Source: Clostridiaceae bacterium (lineage in GTDB: Bacteria > Bacillota > Clostridia > Clostridiales > Clostridiaceae). From it: a DNA stretch of 35,670 bases. The notes under the pieces are model-generated. The model was not told the origin of the DNA and searched no databases. It saw only the letters and a list, made by a program, of their open reading frames with translations. A program made the translations under genes and the position numbers. Positions 7,752 to 16,322 of the stretch are shown here, one piece after another. Location: positions 1-35,670 of the forward strand of contig JAQXTC010000012.1 in the NCBI GenBank assembly GCA_029219285.1. The letters run 5' to 3'. The stretch's first letter is position 1, and each line of letters begins with the position of its first letter.

Positions 7752-9713
7752 ATGACTATAGGTAATATAATAATTAAAAATATTAAAGGTAACTTAAATA
7801 AATATGTTATGTATTATTTAAGTAATGTTATAGTTGTGACCATATTTTTCTTATTTGCTGATTTTGCTTTTAATCCAGCTTTTGATGGCGTTAGTGAAGA
7901 GGGGTCTATAGGAACTTTTATAGGGAACATAATGAAACTATGTGAATTTGTAATAGTGATATTTACAATAATTTTTTCTGGCTATTCTATATCAAACTTC
8001 TTAAAGTCAAGGGAAAAGGAATTTGGGCTTTTATCCATGTTTGGTCTTACTAAAAGTCAGATAAGAAGATACGTTATTATCGAAAATATTATTATTTCAA
8101 CAGTGTCCATAATAACCGGAATATTTTTTGGAATTCTTTTTTCAAAGCTTTTTTATATGGCAGTTGAATCTATGGTTGATTTAGGTGGTGAAGTATCCTT
8201 TGTAATTTCAGCTAAAGCTCTTCTTACAACAGTTATAAGCTTTATTGTAGTTCTTAATTTAATAAGTTTTGTTATGAGTTTCAAGATTAAAAACAACAAT
8301 ATTGCAGAGCTTTTAAAGGGTTCAAGGATTCCTAAGAAAAGTCCTAAGTTTTCAAAGTTTAAATCGGTTCTTGCATTGGTACTTATCGTTGGTTCGTATA
8401 TAGTAGCAATTAAATCTAAGTTATACATTGTTTTTACCATGATACCAATTTTTATTGCTGTAGTTATTGGTACAAAGCTTTTGTTTACTCAATTTAGTGT
8501 ATATTTTACTGAAAAATTAAAAAACAGTAAGCATGTTTTTTATAAAGGCGTAAACATGATTACTTTATCACAAATTATTTATAAGCTTAAGGATAATGCT
8601 AAGGTAATGTTTATAACATCCATATTAAGTGGAGTAACTTTAGCAACAGCAGTAAGTGTATATTCAATTCAGCAAATAAGCTTAAATGGTATAGAGATGA
8701 ATATGCCTAATGATATAGCTGTTTATGAGAAAGGTCTTAATAGTCATGAGGTAATAGATCAAAATAAAATAACTGATGTATTAAAAGATTATGATTTGCC
8801 AATTAAAAATAAATACCAAATGAATATATTAAAATTAGCTAATAAGAGCGAAAGACAGACTGAGAAAGTATCCCGAGAAATGAATATCAACGAGGACCAA
8901 TTCTATGTAATATCTTCAAAGGATTATAATGAATTAGCAGATAAGATTAACAAGAAAAAGCTAAATTTAAACAGTGGTGAGAGTGTTTTATATGTTTATG
9001 ATACTTCCTTTAACTTTTTGAATATAAGTGGTATAGAAAAGGCTGGTGATATAAAGAATTTAGATTTGGAGAACAACGGTAATATTATATCCTTTAAGGT
9101 TGTGGCATGGGAGAAGGGTGCTGTTTTAAATGATATTTCTAATTCTGTAAATACCTTAATAGTAAACGAAAATGATTTTAATAAATTGTATAATAATTCA
9201 TTGAATGAAAGTAAATATACTTATTATGGTTATAATGTTGAAAATAATAGCAAATCAATAGAAGCAATAACTAAGATAGAGACTTATGTTGATAAGCAAA
9301 AGCAAGTGGGATTTTCTGAGAGGATAACAAAGATTACCAGTATAAAAGCTTTTCTTTCAATAATATTATTTATTGGAACCTTCATTGCCATGATTTTCTT
9401 TATTGCTACTGGTAGTATATTGTATTTTAAAATGTTTAACGAGATTCAGAAGGATAGGTATGACTTTATTGGACTTAAGAAGATTGGAGTTACAAGAAGT
9501 GAATTGAATAAGACTATTAGCATTCAGAGTTTTATTATGTTCTTTCTACCCCTTGTTATAGCTACTTTGCATGCTGTTTTTGCAGTTAAGTCTGTTGGCG
9601 TATTTAATTTGCAGTATTTTGTTCTGATTGTGGGAATTTATATTATACTTCAATTAATATTTTATTTGTTTGCTAAGTGGATGTATGCAAAACAGATAAA
9701 TAGTTGGAACTAA
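7752..9713 (+). CDS. BceB-like FtsX-type ABC permease
   Basis: 653 residues, RBS GGGGTGAGG. N-terminal helix, then three helices with the FtsX motif around residues 50-180 (SREKEFGLLSMFGLTKSQI), two to four more helices around 200-310, a soluble extracellular domain of roughly 200 residues (about 315-530), and a C-terminal helix set (about 535-650). A single large extracellular domain inserted between helices 7 and 8 is the hallmark of BceB permeases and is thought to bind the peptide. It ends without a clear terminator. Confidence 0.9.
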   Translation: MTIGNIIIKNIKGNLNKYVMYYLSNVIVVTIFFLFADFAFNPAFDGVSEEGSIGTFIGNIMKLCEFVIVIFTIIFSGYSISNFLKSREKEFGLLSMFGLTKSQIRRYVIIENIIISTVSIITGIFFGILFSKLFYMAVESMVDLGGEVSFVISAKALLTTVISFIVVLNLISFVMSFKIKNNNIAELLKGSRIPKKSPKFSKFKSVLALVLIVGSYIVAIKSKLYIVFTMIPIFIAVVIGTKLLFTQFSVYFTEKLKNSKHVFYKGVNMITLSQIIYKLKDNAKVMFITSILSGVTLATAVSVYSIQQISLNGIEMNMPNDIAVYEKGLNSHEVIDQNKITDVLKDYDLPIKNKYQMNILKLANKSERQTEKVSREMNINEDQFYVISSKDYNELADKINKKKLNLNSGESVLYVYDTSFNFLNISGIEKAGDIKNLDLENNGNIISFKVVAWEKGAVLNDISNSVNTLIVNENDFNKLYNNSLNESKYTYYGYNVENNSKSIEAITKIETYVDKQKQVGFSERITKITSIKAFLSIILFIGTFIAMIFFIATGSILYFKMFNEIQKDRYDFIGLKKIGVTRSELNKTISIQSFIMFFLPLVIATLHAVFAVKSVGVFNLQYFVLIVGIYIILQLIFYLFAKWMYAKQINSWN

Positions 9714-9794
9714 GGCAATTTAGTATTCTCTCATTTTTTTTCTAGTAAAGTGAAAGTTTTGCTAAATATAGATTACAATTTTATAAAATGTTGT

Positions 9795-9800
9795 TATACT
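9795..9800 (+). promoter_or_regulatory. Extended -10 of the C_GCAxxG_C_C gene
   Basis: TGTTATACT (TG at 9792) lies 37 bases before the ATG at 9837. This supports separate transcription from the transporter genes and supports the later start codon. Confidence 0.45.
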
Positions 9801-9836
9801 GTAATTAGTAAACATAAAGAAGAAGGGGAGTTTTGT

Positions 9837-10232
9837 ATGGAGCATTTAGAAAAGGTTAAGGAAATACGTTCTGAAAGTTTTGGAAGACACTGCAATTGCT
9901 GTCAAGCAGTACTTATGGCATTTGCTAAAGAGATGAATATGACAGAAGCAGAAGCTGAAAGTCTTGGTCAATTTTTTGGTGGAGGTATGATGCACGGTTC
10001 AATTTGTGGTTCTTTAAGTGGTGCATTTATGGTGCTTGGGAAAATGGGCTTTGATAGAAAAACTGCTAGTGATATATTAAAGAAATTCCGTGAAAAGCAT
10101 GATACAACTCAATGTGTAGATTTATTAACTGCTTCTAAAAATAGAGGAATAGCTAAGAAGGAACATTGTGATGGACTTATATTTGAGGTTGTTGAAGAAA
10201 TAGAGAAAATTTTAGAGAATAGAGAAAAGTAA
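9837..10232 (+). CDS. C_GCAxxG_C_C family cysteine-rich protein
   Basis: Start chosen at ATG 9837 because AAGGGGAG sits 7-8 bases upstream; an upstream in-frame ATG at 9750 has no RBS and precedes the promoter. 131 residues with cysteines in HCNCCQAV, then GGGMMHGSICGSLSGAFMVLG, then TTQCVDL and a late Cys in KKEHCDGL. These are the positions of the C_GCAxxG_C_C family, thought to be redox-active or metal-binding; the biochemical role is not established. Terminates at the hairpin at 10328. Confidence 0.85.
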   Translation: MEHLEKVKEIRSESFGRHCNCCQAVLMAFAKEMNMTEAEAESLGQFFGGGMMHGSICGSLSGAFMVLGKMGFDRKTASDILKKFREKHDTTQCVDLLTASKNRGIAKKEHCDGLIFEVVEEIEKILENREK

Positions 10233-10327
10233 GTTTTATCTAATATTGTAGTTTATTTTAATAGCTGGTGTATTTCTTTTTGAAGGTGAAAACTTAGAGA
10301 AGAGAGAATAGAGAAGAGAGAAGTTTG

Positions 10328-10352
10328 GAGGTGCTTGCGCACCTCTTTTTTT
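10328..10352. terminator. Strong terminator, probably bidirectional
   Basis: GAGGTGC, loop TTGC, GCACCTC, then eight T. It serves the plus-strand gene ending at 10232. The T run overlaps the stop codon of the minus-strand gene at 10351. Confidence 0.85.
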
Positions 10353-10857
10353 AGGTTAAATTATGGGATTGGGCTAGGGCTTTGTAGAGTTTTTGGTCTT
10401 CTTTTGTTTCCATGAAGCAGGGGAAGGTTTTGTTGTAGTTTCCCCAGATTGTTATTGGCTTTTTAGTGAAGTAGAAGGTTACGAAGAAGGCTTCATTTGT
10501 GTTTAGTCTTACTAGAAAGGGAATAAGTGATTTTTCTGTAAGTTTATAATAGGGTTCTTTATGCCATAGGTTTATATGTTCTTTTACTATGTTTCTATCT
10601 TCTTTACAGCATATTTTTAATAGATTGTTTTGGGCTTCTTCGTCTAGGTTGTTTAGGTATAAGTCAACAAATGCTTCATTTTGATTTAATTCAAAAACTT
10701 CTGTTATAAAGTTAATTATAGATTCTTCGCCATTTTTTAAGTCTTTAGCATTTATTTCGAAGTTTAGATAGTTGTCTAAACCTTCTAAAATATTATTAAA
10801 ACGAATGGACACGTTTTCTTTAAATTCCTTGGTACTTATGGGTTGTAAAATGGACAT
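10351..10857 (-). CDS. Hypothetical protein
   Basis: 168 residues, acidic, no signal peptide or membrane segment, no motif I recognise. The N-terminal two thirds look alpha-helical (many L, N, E), followed by a C-terminal stretch with beta character (FLVRLNTNEAFFVTFYFTKKPITIWG). RBS GGAGGT is 7-8 bases upstream and lies inside the end of a 26-codon ORF that stops three bases before this start, suggesting translational coupling. Function unknown. Confidence 0.65.
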   Translation of the reverse strand: MSILQPISTKEFKENVSIRFNNILEGLDNYLNFEINAKDLKNGEESIINFITEVFELNQNEAFVDLYLNNLDEEAQNNLLKICCKEDRNIVKEHINLWHKEPYYKLTEKSLIPFLVRLNTNEAFFVTFYFTKKPITIWGNYNKTFPCFMETKEDQKLYKALAQSHNLT

Positions 10858-10860
10858 TTT

Positions 10861-10941
10861 TTATACCTCCATAAAATTATTTACTCTTTTATCTACTATG
10901 TTATATAGAATTGTATCTATAATTAAATCTCGTTTACTCAT
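10861..10941 (-). CDS. Possible 26-codon leader ORF coupled to the next gene
   Basis: ATG with a GAGATGATT Shine-Dalgarno-like sequence, reading MSKRDLIIDTILYNIV and ending in FMEV; its last codons (ATG GAG GTA TAA) contain the RBS of the 168-residue gene. It could be a coupled leader peptide or the stump of a larger gene. No homology recognised. Confidence 0.35.
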   Translation of the reverse strand: MSKRDLIIDTILYNIVDKRVNNFMEV

Positions 10942-10966
10942 GTAATCATCTCATAAGTATTTTATA

Positions 10967-11515
10967 TCATATATCAGTATTTTTTTCAGGATTTATAGTA
11001 AATTCAGTAGTGGATTTATCAACAGAGGCTTTAAAATCAAAAATGACATCTTGTTTGCTTAATTTATTAGTAGGAATTGCTTTATAGTAGGCTCCATTAG
11101 CATCAACAATTAAAAAAGAATTATCATCTGAAGGTGCATAACAATTTAGAAAACTTATGAGAACAACAGCGTTGGGAGCTCTATCATTTAAATCTCTAAG
11201 AGATCTAAAATCAGCATGTTCAATATCTTCAGAAACTAATATTTTCCCATTATCATCTACAGCAACTAGTTTACGTATAAATCCAACCCAATTACCTAAA
11301 TTCTTATCATCAACATAGTCATTTAAGATAGTATAGTTTTCTGATCTATAGGTGAATTCAGTAACATTATTGTCATTGAGAGTACACTCAAATTTATTAT
11401 TTGAAGATTCGTTTATTTTTTCTTGAAGTGAAGAGCAACTGGTAAAAGTGGTAAGAAAAATTATTGCAATAAATAAAGAGCTTAATAATTTAATATATTT
11501 AAAAAAAAATTCCAT
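10967..11515 (-). CDS. NisI/SpaI-like lantibiotic immunity lipoprotein
   Basis: 182 residues, RBS GAAAGGATC. N-terminal hydrophobic stretch and lipobox ending FTSC near residue 26 predict an outer-face lipoprotein. The core (EFTYRSENYTILNDYV, NLGNWVGFIRKLVAVDDNGKIL, then APNAVVLISFLNCYAP and a short LIVDANGAYYKAI segment) resembles the single-domain NisI/SpaI-type immunity family as I remember it. Such proteins capture a lantibiotic at the membrane. There is no lantibiotic structural gene or synthetase here, so it would be an orphan immunity factor, fitting the BceRSAB module 1.3 kb away. Family assignment from memory, moderately sure. Confidence 0.6.
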   Translation of the reverse strand: MEFFFKYIKLLSSLFIAIIFLTTFTSCSSLQEKINESSNNKFECTLNDNNVTEFTYRSENYTILNDYVDDKNLGNWVGFIRKLVAVDDNGKILVSEDIEHADFRSLRDLNDRAPNAVVLISFLNCYAPSDDNSFLIVDANGAYYKAIPTNKLSKQDVIFDFKASVDKSTTEFTINPEKNTDI

Positions 11516-11871
11516 ATCATTATAGATCCTTTCTTGTAATTACAATAACAATATATAATAATGATGAAGATTTTACAAATATTTCTAAGAGGATTTGACT
11601 AGTTAATAAAAAATATAAGAGCATATTGTTACAAGTGGTAAGAAAGTAATAATTGAGTTTTTTAAATTATATAATGATGTTATAAAAAAGAGGTGACTTA
11701 TTCGCATTTTTTTTACGTATTATCAAGAAAAATCTGAAAATAATAATAGAATGTCAAAAAATATATGCTAAATGTAATCAAGTAATAAATATTATGGAGA
11801 TTAAAAAGGAAAAAATGAAATTATGTAGAATAATGTGATGGTAAGATAATTTTAAATGGGTGGGGGATTTT
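11516..11871. other. Divergent intergenic region
   Basis: These 356 AT-rich bases separate the immunity-like lipoprotein gene (minus) from the kinase gene (plus). A TATAAT at 11670-11675 is a possible plus-strand -10 without a good -35. ATTGTTAC pairs with GTAATAAT (about 11627-11655, one wobble), followed by GAGTTTTTT, a weak hairpin with a T run. None of the heptamer repeats found near 14.5, 16.5 and 16.9 kb occurs here. No gene seen. Confidence 0.35.
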
Positions 11872-13689
11872 TTGAGAAAACTGAAATCACATTTATCAAT
11901 AATTTTAGTGGCTATTTTACTGTTAATGTCAGGTAAGATAATACTAGATTCTATTCAATTCCTGTCGCAAAAGGTTAAAGCAAATGATAGAATAGAAAAA
12001 CTTGAATTTACAGGTAAGTATAGTATAGATGATCAAGAGTTTCAAGATTTAAATTTATGTAGTGATGTTAACATTAAAAAAAATCAGAAAGTAGTATTAG
12101 TTGGTCATTTTAATAAGAAAATAGAAAATAAAGAAATATTATTTTTTATTAGGAATTTTCAATTTACAATGAAGATTAATGGACAATGTGTTGCTGAGTA
12201 TGGTCATCCAGGAACATATCCAAGCTTTTTAAAATCAGCAGGGTTTACGAGATATATGTATTCTGCTAAATCATTAACAGAAGATGATTTAGTTGAGATA
12301 GAATTGGTATATCCTTATAATCGCGGTGGAGAGTCAGGTATTTATAATTTTATAAATGAAATAAGTGTTGGCGAGAAAGCTGATTTTTATTCTGTATACT
12401 TAACTGATCATGTAAATTCTTTTTTATTAGTAATAACTATTATGTTAATTGGATTATTTGCATTTATAGCATCAATGTTTTTAAGATTGTGGAAAAACAA
12501 AAATGGTTTACGTGCCTTATCATTTTCGCTAGTAATTACTTCTGGTGGAATATGGTTTATGATGGATACATTTTACATGGTAGATAATGCTTTGATTCCA
12601 TTCTCAGGTGTAACTAATATGATCGATTTGATTAATATGTTGATTTTGCCATTATGTGGAGTTTTCTTTATAGTTTCATTTTTAGATAATTCTCGAATGC
12701 ATAGAATTGCATCCACGGTATTGCTAGGACAATTAATTTGTGTTACAGCAATAATTACTCTACAAGTGTTAGGTATAAAAGATATTTATGAAAGTCAAAT
12801 AGTATCTATTCCATATAATGGTATATCTGCATTGATTGTTATTATTATAGCTTTTTATGAAGTAATAATTGAAAAGAATGAAGCAATAAAATCTGCAGTT
12901 ATTGCAATTTTACCAACAGCACTGGGTGTTTATGGAGAAGTTTTTATTCATTATTGGCACCCACAAAAATATAGATATCTATTTAGAATAGGATTCATTG
13001 CAAGTTGTGTTATTCATTTTCTTACTAGTATTTCTTTATTTAAAGATAATGCAAAAACAAAAGAAAGAGAACAAGAGCTAAGAAATAAAATGACTAATTT
13101 GAAGGTTTCAATTATGTTAAGTCAGATTCAGCCACATTTTTTGTACAACGCGCTAAATACAATACAGTATATTTGTCTTGAAGATGCGAAAAAAGCTGCT
13201 AAAGCAATTGAGCATTTTTCTAAATATTTAAGAGGTAATATGGATTCTTTAAAAGAAGAAGATTTAATTCCATTTATGAAGGAATTAAATCATCTTGATA
13301 ATTATCTTTATTTAGAATATTTGCGTTTTGAAGATAGAGTAAAGGTTGAATATGATCTTCAAGTTACAGATTTTTTAATACCATGTTTAATTATTCAACC
13401 TATTGTAGAGAATGCCATAAGATATGGAATTACCAAAAAAGTTGAAGGTGGAACAGTAAATATTGTGACTAGGGAAGATGATTCAAATATTGTAATTACA
13501 GTATCAGATGATGGAGTTGGGTTTAATCCAGAAGAAACTCAATATGATAATAGAAGTCATATTGGTATTGATAATGTAAGAAGTAGACTTAAATTACAAT
13601 GTAATGGATCACTTAAGATAGATAGTAGAAAGAATGTAGGAACTACCATAACAATCGAAATACCGAAGGAAGGAGTAATGTTGCTATGA
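11872..13689 (+). CDS. LytS/YehU-type sensor histidine kinase with large membrane sensor
   Basis: Start taken as TTG 11872 because GGTGGGGG lies 5 bases upstream; a GTG at 11860 would overlap that RBS. 605 residues. One N-terminal helix, an extracellular domain of roughly 140 residues (about 35-175) like the 7TMR-DISM beta-domain, about seven membrane helices (about 180-395), then a His_kinase domain with H422 in QIQPHFLYNAL. ATPase motifs: IVENAIRYG and DDGVGF, then GIDNVRSRL. It resembles kinases that sense soluble ligands through a 7TM module. The last four bases overlap the regulator start (ATGA), so the pair is translationally coupled. Confidence 0.88.
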   Translation: MRKLKSHLSIILVAILLLMSGKIILDSIQFLSQKVKANDRIEKLEFTGKYSIDDQEFQDLNLCSDVNIKKNQKVVLVGHFNKKIENKEILFFIRNFQFTMKINGQCVAEYGHPGTYPSFLKSAGFTRYMYSAKSLTEDDLVEIELVYPYNRGGESGIYNFINEISVGEKADFYSVYLTDHVNSFLLVITIMLIGLFAFIASMFLRLWKNKNGLRALSFSLVITSGGIWFMMDTFYMVDNALIPFSGVTNMIDLINMLILPLCGVFFIVSFLDNSRMHRIASTVLLGQLICVTAIITLQVLGIKDIYESQIVSIPYNGISALIVIIIAFYEVIIEKNEAIKSAVIAILPTALGVYGEVFIHYWHPQKYRYLFRIGFIASCVIHFLTSISLFKDNAKTKEREQELRNKMTNLKVSIMLSQIQPHFLYNALNTIQYICLEDAKKAAKAIEHFSKYLRGNMDSLKEEDLIPFMKELNHLDNYLYLEYLRFEDRVKVEYDLQVTDFLIPCLIIQPIVENAIRYGITKKVEGGTVNIVTREDDSNIVITVSDDGVGFNPEETQYDNRSHIGIDNVRSRLKLQCNGSLKIDSRKNVGTTITIEIPKEGVMLL

Positions 13690-14501
13690 AAATATTAGCA
13701 GTTGATGATGAGAAGTTTGCTTTAAATAAACTTATTAATCAATTGAATGAAATAGAATTTGTACAAGAGGTAAAGGGATATAATAATCCTTTTACTGCCA
13801 TAGAGGAATTTAATACATATCTTGCAGATGTTGCAGTTTTAGATATAGAAATGTGTGGTCTTAATGGAATTGAGATTGCTAAAAAATTAAAAGAAATTAA
13901 ACCAGATGTTAAGGTGATTTTTGTAACAGGACATTCTGATTTTGCTGTTGATGCCTTTAAAATAAGAGCTAATGGCTATCTATTAAAACCAGCATCTAAA
14001 GAGGAGATTGAGCAAGAACTTATAAATGCCACGCAAGATAGTAATTCAAAGATACATGAAAGAGGACAAGTTACTATTCAAACCTTTGGTAATTTTGAAG
14101 TCTTTGTAGATGGTAAAATTCTTAATTTTGAGAGAAAGAAAGCTAAGGAAGTACTTGCATATTTAGTTGATAGAAAGGGAGCAAGTGTTAGCTTACCTGA
14201 ACTTCTTGGTGCCATATATGAGGATAGACCAGATACTGCATCTGTTAGAAGTCAACTTAGAAATAATATCTCTTGCTTAATTCAAGCTTTAAAAAGGGTT
14301 GGTGCAGATGATATCATTACTAAAAATAGAAATGAAATATACATAAATAAAAACTTAATTGATTGTGATTACTATAAATTTTTAGATGGAGACTCTAAAG
14401 CAATTCATGAATATATGGGTGAGTATATGATTAATTATAGTTGGGCAGAGGAAACTGCAGGATATTTAGAAGACAAAAAGTATAGATTAAAAGAATTATA
14501 A
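13686..14501 (+). CDS. Response regulator with SARP-like winged-helix output domain
   Basis: 271 residues. Receiver (1-118): DDE at 7-9, phosphoacceptor D53 in VAVLDIEMCGLNG, T in FVTGHSD, K in LLKPAS. The output domain (about 130-240) begins VTIQTFGNFEVFVDGK, then FERKKAKEVLAYLVDRKGASVS, and contains an SVRSQLRNNISCLIQALKR helix. This is the pattern of the Trans_reg_C-type DNA-binding domain found in SARP activators rather than of LytTR, the usual partner of LytS-like kinases. Three promoters with SARP-type site geometry lie within 2.5 kb downstream, the first 30 bases after this stop. Most likely an activator of those transcripts. Confidence 0.88.
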   Translation: MKILAVDDEKFALNKLINQLNEIEFVQEVKGYNNPFTAIEEFNTYLADVAVLDIEMCGLNGIEIAKKLKEIKPDVKVIFVTGHSDFAVDAFKIRANGYLLKPASKEEIEQELINATQDSNSKIHERGQVTIQTFGNFEVFVDGKILNFERKKAKEVLAYLVDRKGASVSLPELLGAIYEDRPDTASVRSQLRNNISCLIQALKRVGADDIITKNRNEIYINKNLIDCDYYKFLDGDSKAIHEYMGEYMINYSWAEETAGYLEDKKYRLKEL

Positions 14502-14531
14502 AAAGCAACTTGTTATTTCCATGGGACTTTG

Positions 14532-14563
14532 TTGCACTTTTGTTGCACTTTGTATTGTATAAT
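14532..14563 (+). promoter_or_regulatory. SARP-type promoter P0: two TTGCACT heptamers plus -10
   Basis: Identical heptamers TTGCACT at 14532-14538 and 14543-14549 (11-bp period), then exactly 8 bp, then TATAAT at 14558-14563. There is no separate -35. This is the textbook arrangement for activators of the SARP class, and the response regulator just upstream has a SARP-like output domain. Confidence 0.7.
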
Positions 14564-14569
14564 ATTAAT

Positions 14570-14698
14570 TGTAATTATTACTTGAGTGTTATGAGACAAT
14601 TATGGTTAGAAGAGTGAACGGAAATAATAATGAATAACAAAAGATAATTATATATAAAAGGGTTTATTTAATGAAGGTACGATATGTGCCTTTTTTTT
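14570..14698 (+). ncRNA. Putative short transcript from promoter P0
   Basis: From about 7 bases after the -10 to the terminator at 14698 gives an RNA near 130 nt. No ORF with a credible RBS. It lacks the GGGTA motifs of the two later units but shares an AGAGTGAA stretch with the unit starting near 16560. Its existence rests only on promoter and terminator. Confidence 0.4.
14674..14698 (+). terminator. Intrinsic terminator of the P0 transcript
   Basis: AAGGTAC, loop GATAT, GTGCCTT (one G-U pair), then a run of T. Confidence 0.75.
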
Positions 14699-14749
14699 AT
14701 TTGTAAACAATAAATTTTGGTGATTATACATAGTATTTACAAAATATGT

Positions 14750-14755
14750 TATAAT
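14750..14755 (+). promoter_or_regulatory. Extended -10 promoter of the 4-TM protein gene
   Basis: TGTTATAAT (TG at 14747) lies 64 bases before the ATG at 14814. No strong -35. Confidence 0.45.
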
Positions 14756-14813
14756 TGTGTGGCATGAATGTAAAGAAATAATAACGAGATTACTATAAAG
14801 GAGAATAATCTTT

Positions 14814-15155
14814 ATGAATAAAGGGAGTAAATTAGTATCAACTTTAGGAATCGTAATTTGTTTTTTAGGTTTATTTATATTTATTAAGTGGAATCCGTAT
14901 TATATTTGGAAAATAAAATTTATGGTAAGGGGATGGTGGACATTACTTATAATTATTCCAAGTGTTATAAGTATATTAAAACGTGGACCAAGGATTTTTA
15001 ATGTAGTGCCATGTTTATTAGGAATATTATTATTTTTATCATGTAGATATATAATTAATTTCTATTGGATAAGAAGGTATTTAATACCAGTTGCTGTTGT
15101 TTTACTTGGAATTATCATTTTTATTGGAAGTAAAAATAAGAAAAATGGTATTTAA
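14814..15155 (+). CDS. Small four-helix membrane protein, LiaF-N-like
   Basis: 113 residues, RBS AAGGAG. Four hydrophobic segments (about 8-25, 42-56, 63-79, 89-105), with the pattern LGIVICFLGLFIFIKW early and VVLLGIIIFIGSKNKK at the end. Layout and spacing recall the membrane domain of LiaF or DUF5668-type proteins, but there is no C-terminal soluble domain. Followed after 12 bases by the oxidoreductase gene, so probably one operon. Function unknown. Confidence 0.65.
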   Translation: MNKGSKLVSTLGIVICFLGLFIFIKWNPYYIWKIKFMVRGWWTLLIIIPSVISILKRGPRIFNVVPCLLGILLFLSCRYIINFYWIRRYLIPVAVVLLGIIIFIGSKNKKNGI

Positions 15156-15167
15156 GAGAGGGATATT

Positions 15168-15740
15168 ATGAAAAAAGCATTATTTATTTTTGGCGGACCA
15201 AAGAAAAAAGGAAATCTATTTAAGATGGTTGCTGTGGCTATGGATAGAGCTAAAGAACTTGGGTATGAAGTTAATTATGTTAATTTGTATGAAAAACATA
15301 TTAAACCTTGTATAGGATGTATGCAATGCAAGAAAACTGGAATTTGTGTTGTAAAAGATGATGTGGATGAGCTTAGAAAACTATTAATTGAAAGTGATTT
15401 GACTATTGCGGCTAGTCCTACTTATTTTGCTAATGTATCTGGTGTAATGAAGAATTTATTTGATAGGTTAGTAGGAGCTGTTATGGATGATAATAATAGT
15501 TCTATTCCTAAACCAAAATTGTCTTCTAAACATGAATATATCTTAATGACTACGTGTAATACTCCTTGGCCTTTTGATAGAATAGCAGGACAAAGTACAG
15601 GTTGTATAAAGGCTATGAAGGAAGTTTTTAATATTTCTGGTATGAAGTATAGAGGGAAAGTTATCTTTGCAGGAACTAGAAACAAAAATGAATTATCAAT
15701 TAGAACAGTAAATAGAATTAAAAAATTAATTGAAAGATAG
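15168..15740 (+). CDS. Flavodoxin-like NAD(P)H-dependent oxidoreductase
   Basis: 190 residues, RBS AGAGAGGG. FMN-binding flavodoxin fold of the NADPH-dependent FMN reductase/iron-sulfur flavoprotein type: N-terminal FIFGGPKKKGNLFKM phosphate loop, the conserved segment IKPCIGCMQCKKTGICVVKDD, and ASPTYFANVSGVMKNLFDR. The Cys group CxxCxxC plus a fourth Cys is common to this family and in some members holds a [4Fe-4S] cluster. Likely a cytoplasmic flavin reductase or quinone/nitro reductase; substrate unknown. Confidence 0.85.
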   Translation: MKKALFIFGGPKKKGNLFKMVAVAMDRAKELGYEVNYVNLYEKHIKPCIGCMQCKKTGICVVKDDVDELRKLLIESDLTIAASPTYFANVSGVMKNLFDRLVGAVMDDNNSSIPKPKLSSKHEYILMTTCNTPWPFDRIAGQSTGCIKAMKEVFNISGMKYRGKVIFAGTRNKNELSIRTVNRIKKLIER

Positions 15741-15815
15741 AAAAGAGTATATTGTTTATTTAGATATTAATAGGATATAATACAACAAAGGAAAATAAAT
15801 TTGGAGTGAAATACT

Positions 15816-15923
15816 ATGGGTATAGAATCAGATTATGATAAGATTAAAGAAAAAATCATTAATGATTATATAGAAGCTATAGAAAATTTGTTAAGCAATA
15901 TTTCAAGAAAGATAAATGAGTAA
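15816..15923 (+). pseudogene. Stub of a HEPN/HI0074-type partner protein
   Basis: A 35-codon ORF (RBS GGAGTG at good spacing) reading MGIESDYDKIKEKIINDYIEAIENL and ending SRKINE. It overlaps the next start by 8 bases. The next gene is a minimal nucleotidyltransferase, whose normal partner is a HEPN protein of the HI0074/HepT family with a C-terminus of just this helical, acidic-basic kind. I read it as the start plus the C-terminus of such a gene after an internal deletion. It could instead be an unrelated small ORF. Confidence 0.4.
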
Positions 15924-16212
15924 TATGTATGGAATAAATGAGACTGTTTATAATAAATTGATGGATTATTTTAGAAAGAACAATGAAATAAGACAGGTTA
16001 TTTTATTTGGATCTAGAGCTAAAGGTAAGGAAAAATATAATTCTGATATTGATTTATGGATTGAATGTAATGAAGAATATACTGGGAAAATTAAATATGA
16101 GATAGATGACATAGTTGGGGTATATTCTTGTGACATTTTATTTAATAGATTGAATAATCAAGAAATTAAGGAACAGATTAAAAGAGATGGAGTTTTGATT
16201 TATAAAAAGTAA
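15916..16212 (+). CDS. Minimal nucleotidyltransferase (MNT-type)
   Basis: 98 residues with the pol-beta nucleotidyltransferase signature LFGSRAKGKEKYNSDIDLWI: GS, then the DxD metal ligands, and a third acidic residue in SCDILF. MNT proteins neutralise HEPN toxins by attaching nucleotides to them; the toxin gene normally lies adjacent and overlapping. Here the upstream partner appears reduced to 35 codons, so this would be an orphan antitoxin. Intact by length and motifs. Confidence 0.85.
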   Translation: MSNMYGINETVYNKLMDYFRKNNEIRQVILFGSRAKGKEKYNSDIDLWIECNEEYTGKIKYEIDDIVGVYSCDILFNRLNNQEIKEQIKRDGVLIYKK

Positions 16213-16322
16213 AGCAGAAGTAGCATTGAGTTTTAAGTATAATTTTTCATTAACATGTATAATTTCTCATTAATAAGAAATAATATTTTTGTAATTTAAA
16301 TTTTGTTATGAGGTGAAAAATT

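Larger units (their letters stand above)
14502..14813. other. Intergenic region with one regulated promoter, a short transcript and a second promoter
   Basis: This stretch holds the SARP-type promoter at 14532-14563, a terminator at 14674-14698 and an extended -10 at 14750. Only very short ORFs occur in it, for example MRQLWLEE at 14591, with no convincing RBS. Confidence 0.6.

Noticed and set aside
8153..8440. Minus-strand 95-codon ORF inside the BceB-like gene
   Set aside because: Reverse-strand shadow of a membrane-protein gene, with no RBS or recognisable motif.
9750..9836. Longer N-terminus for the C_GCAxxG_C_C protein
   Set aside because: The upstream ATG precedes the likely promoter and lacks an RBS; the family begins near the later start.
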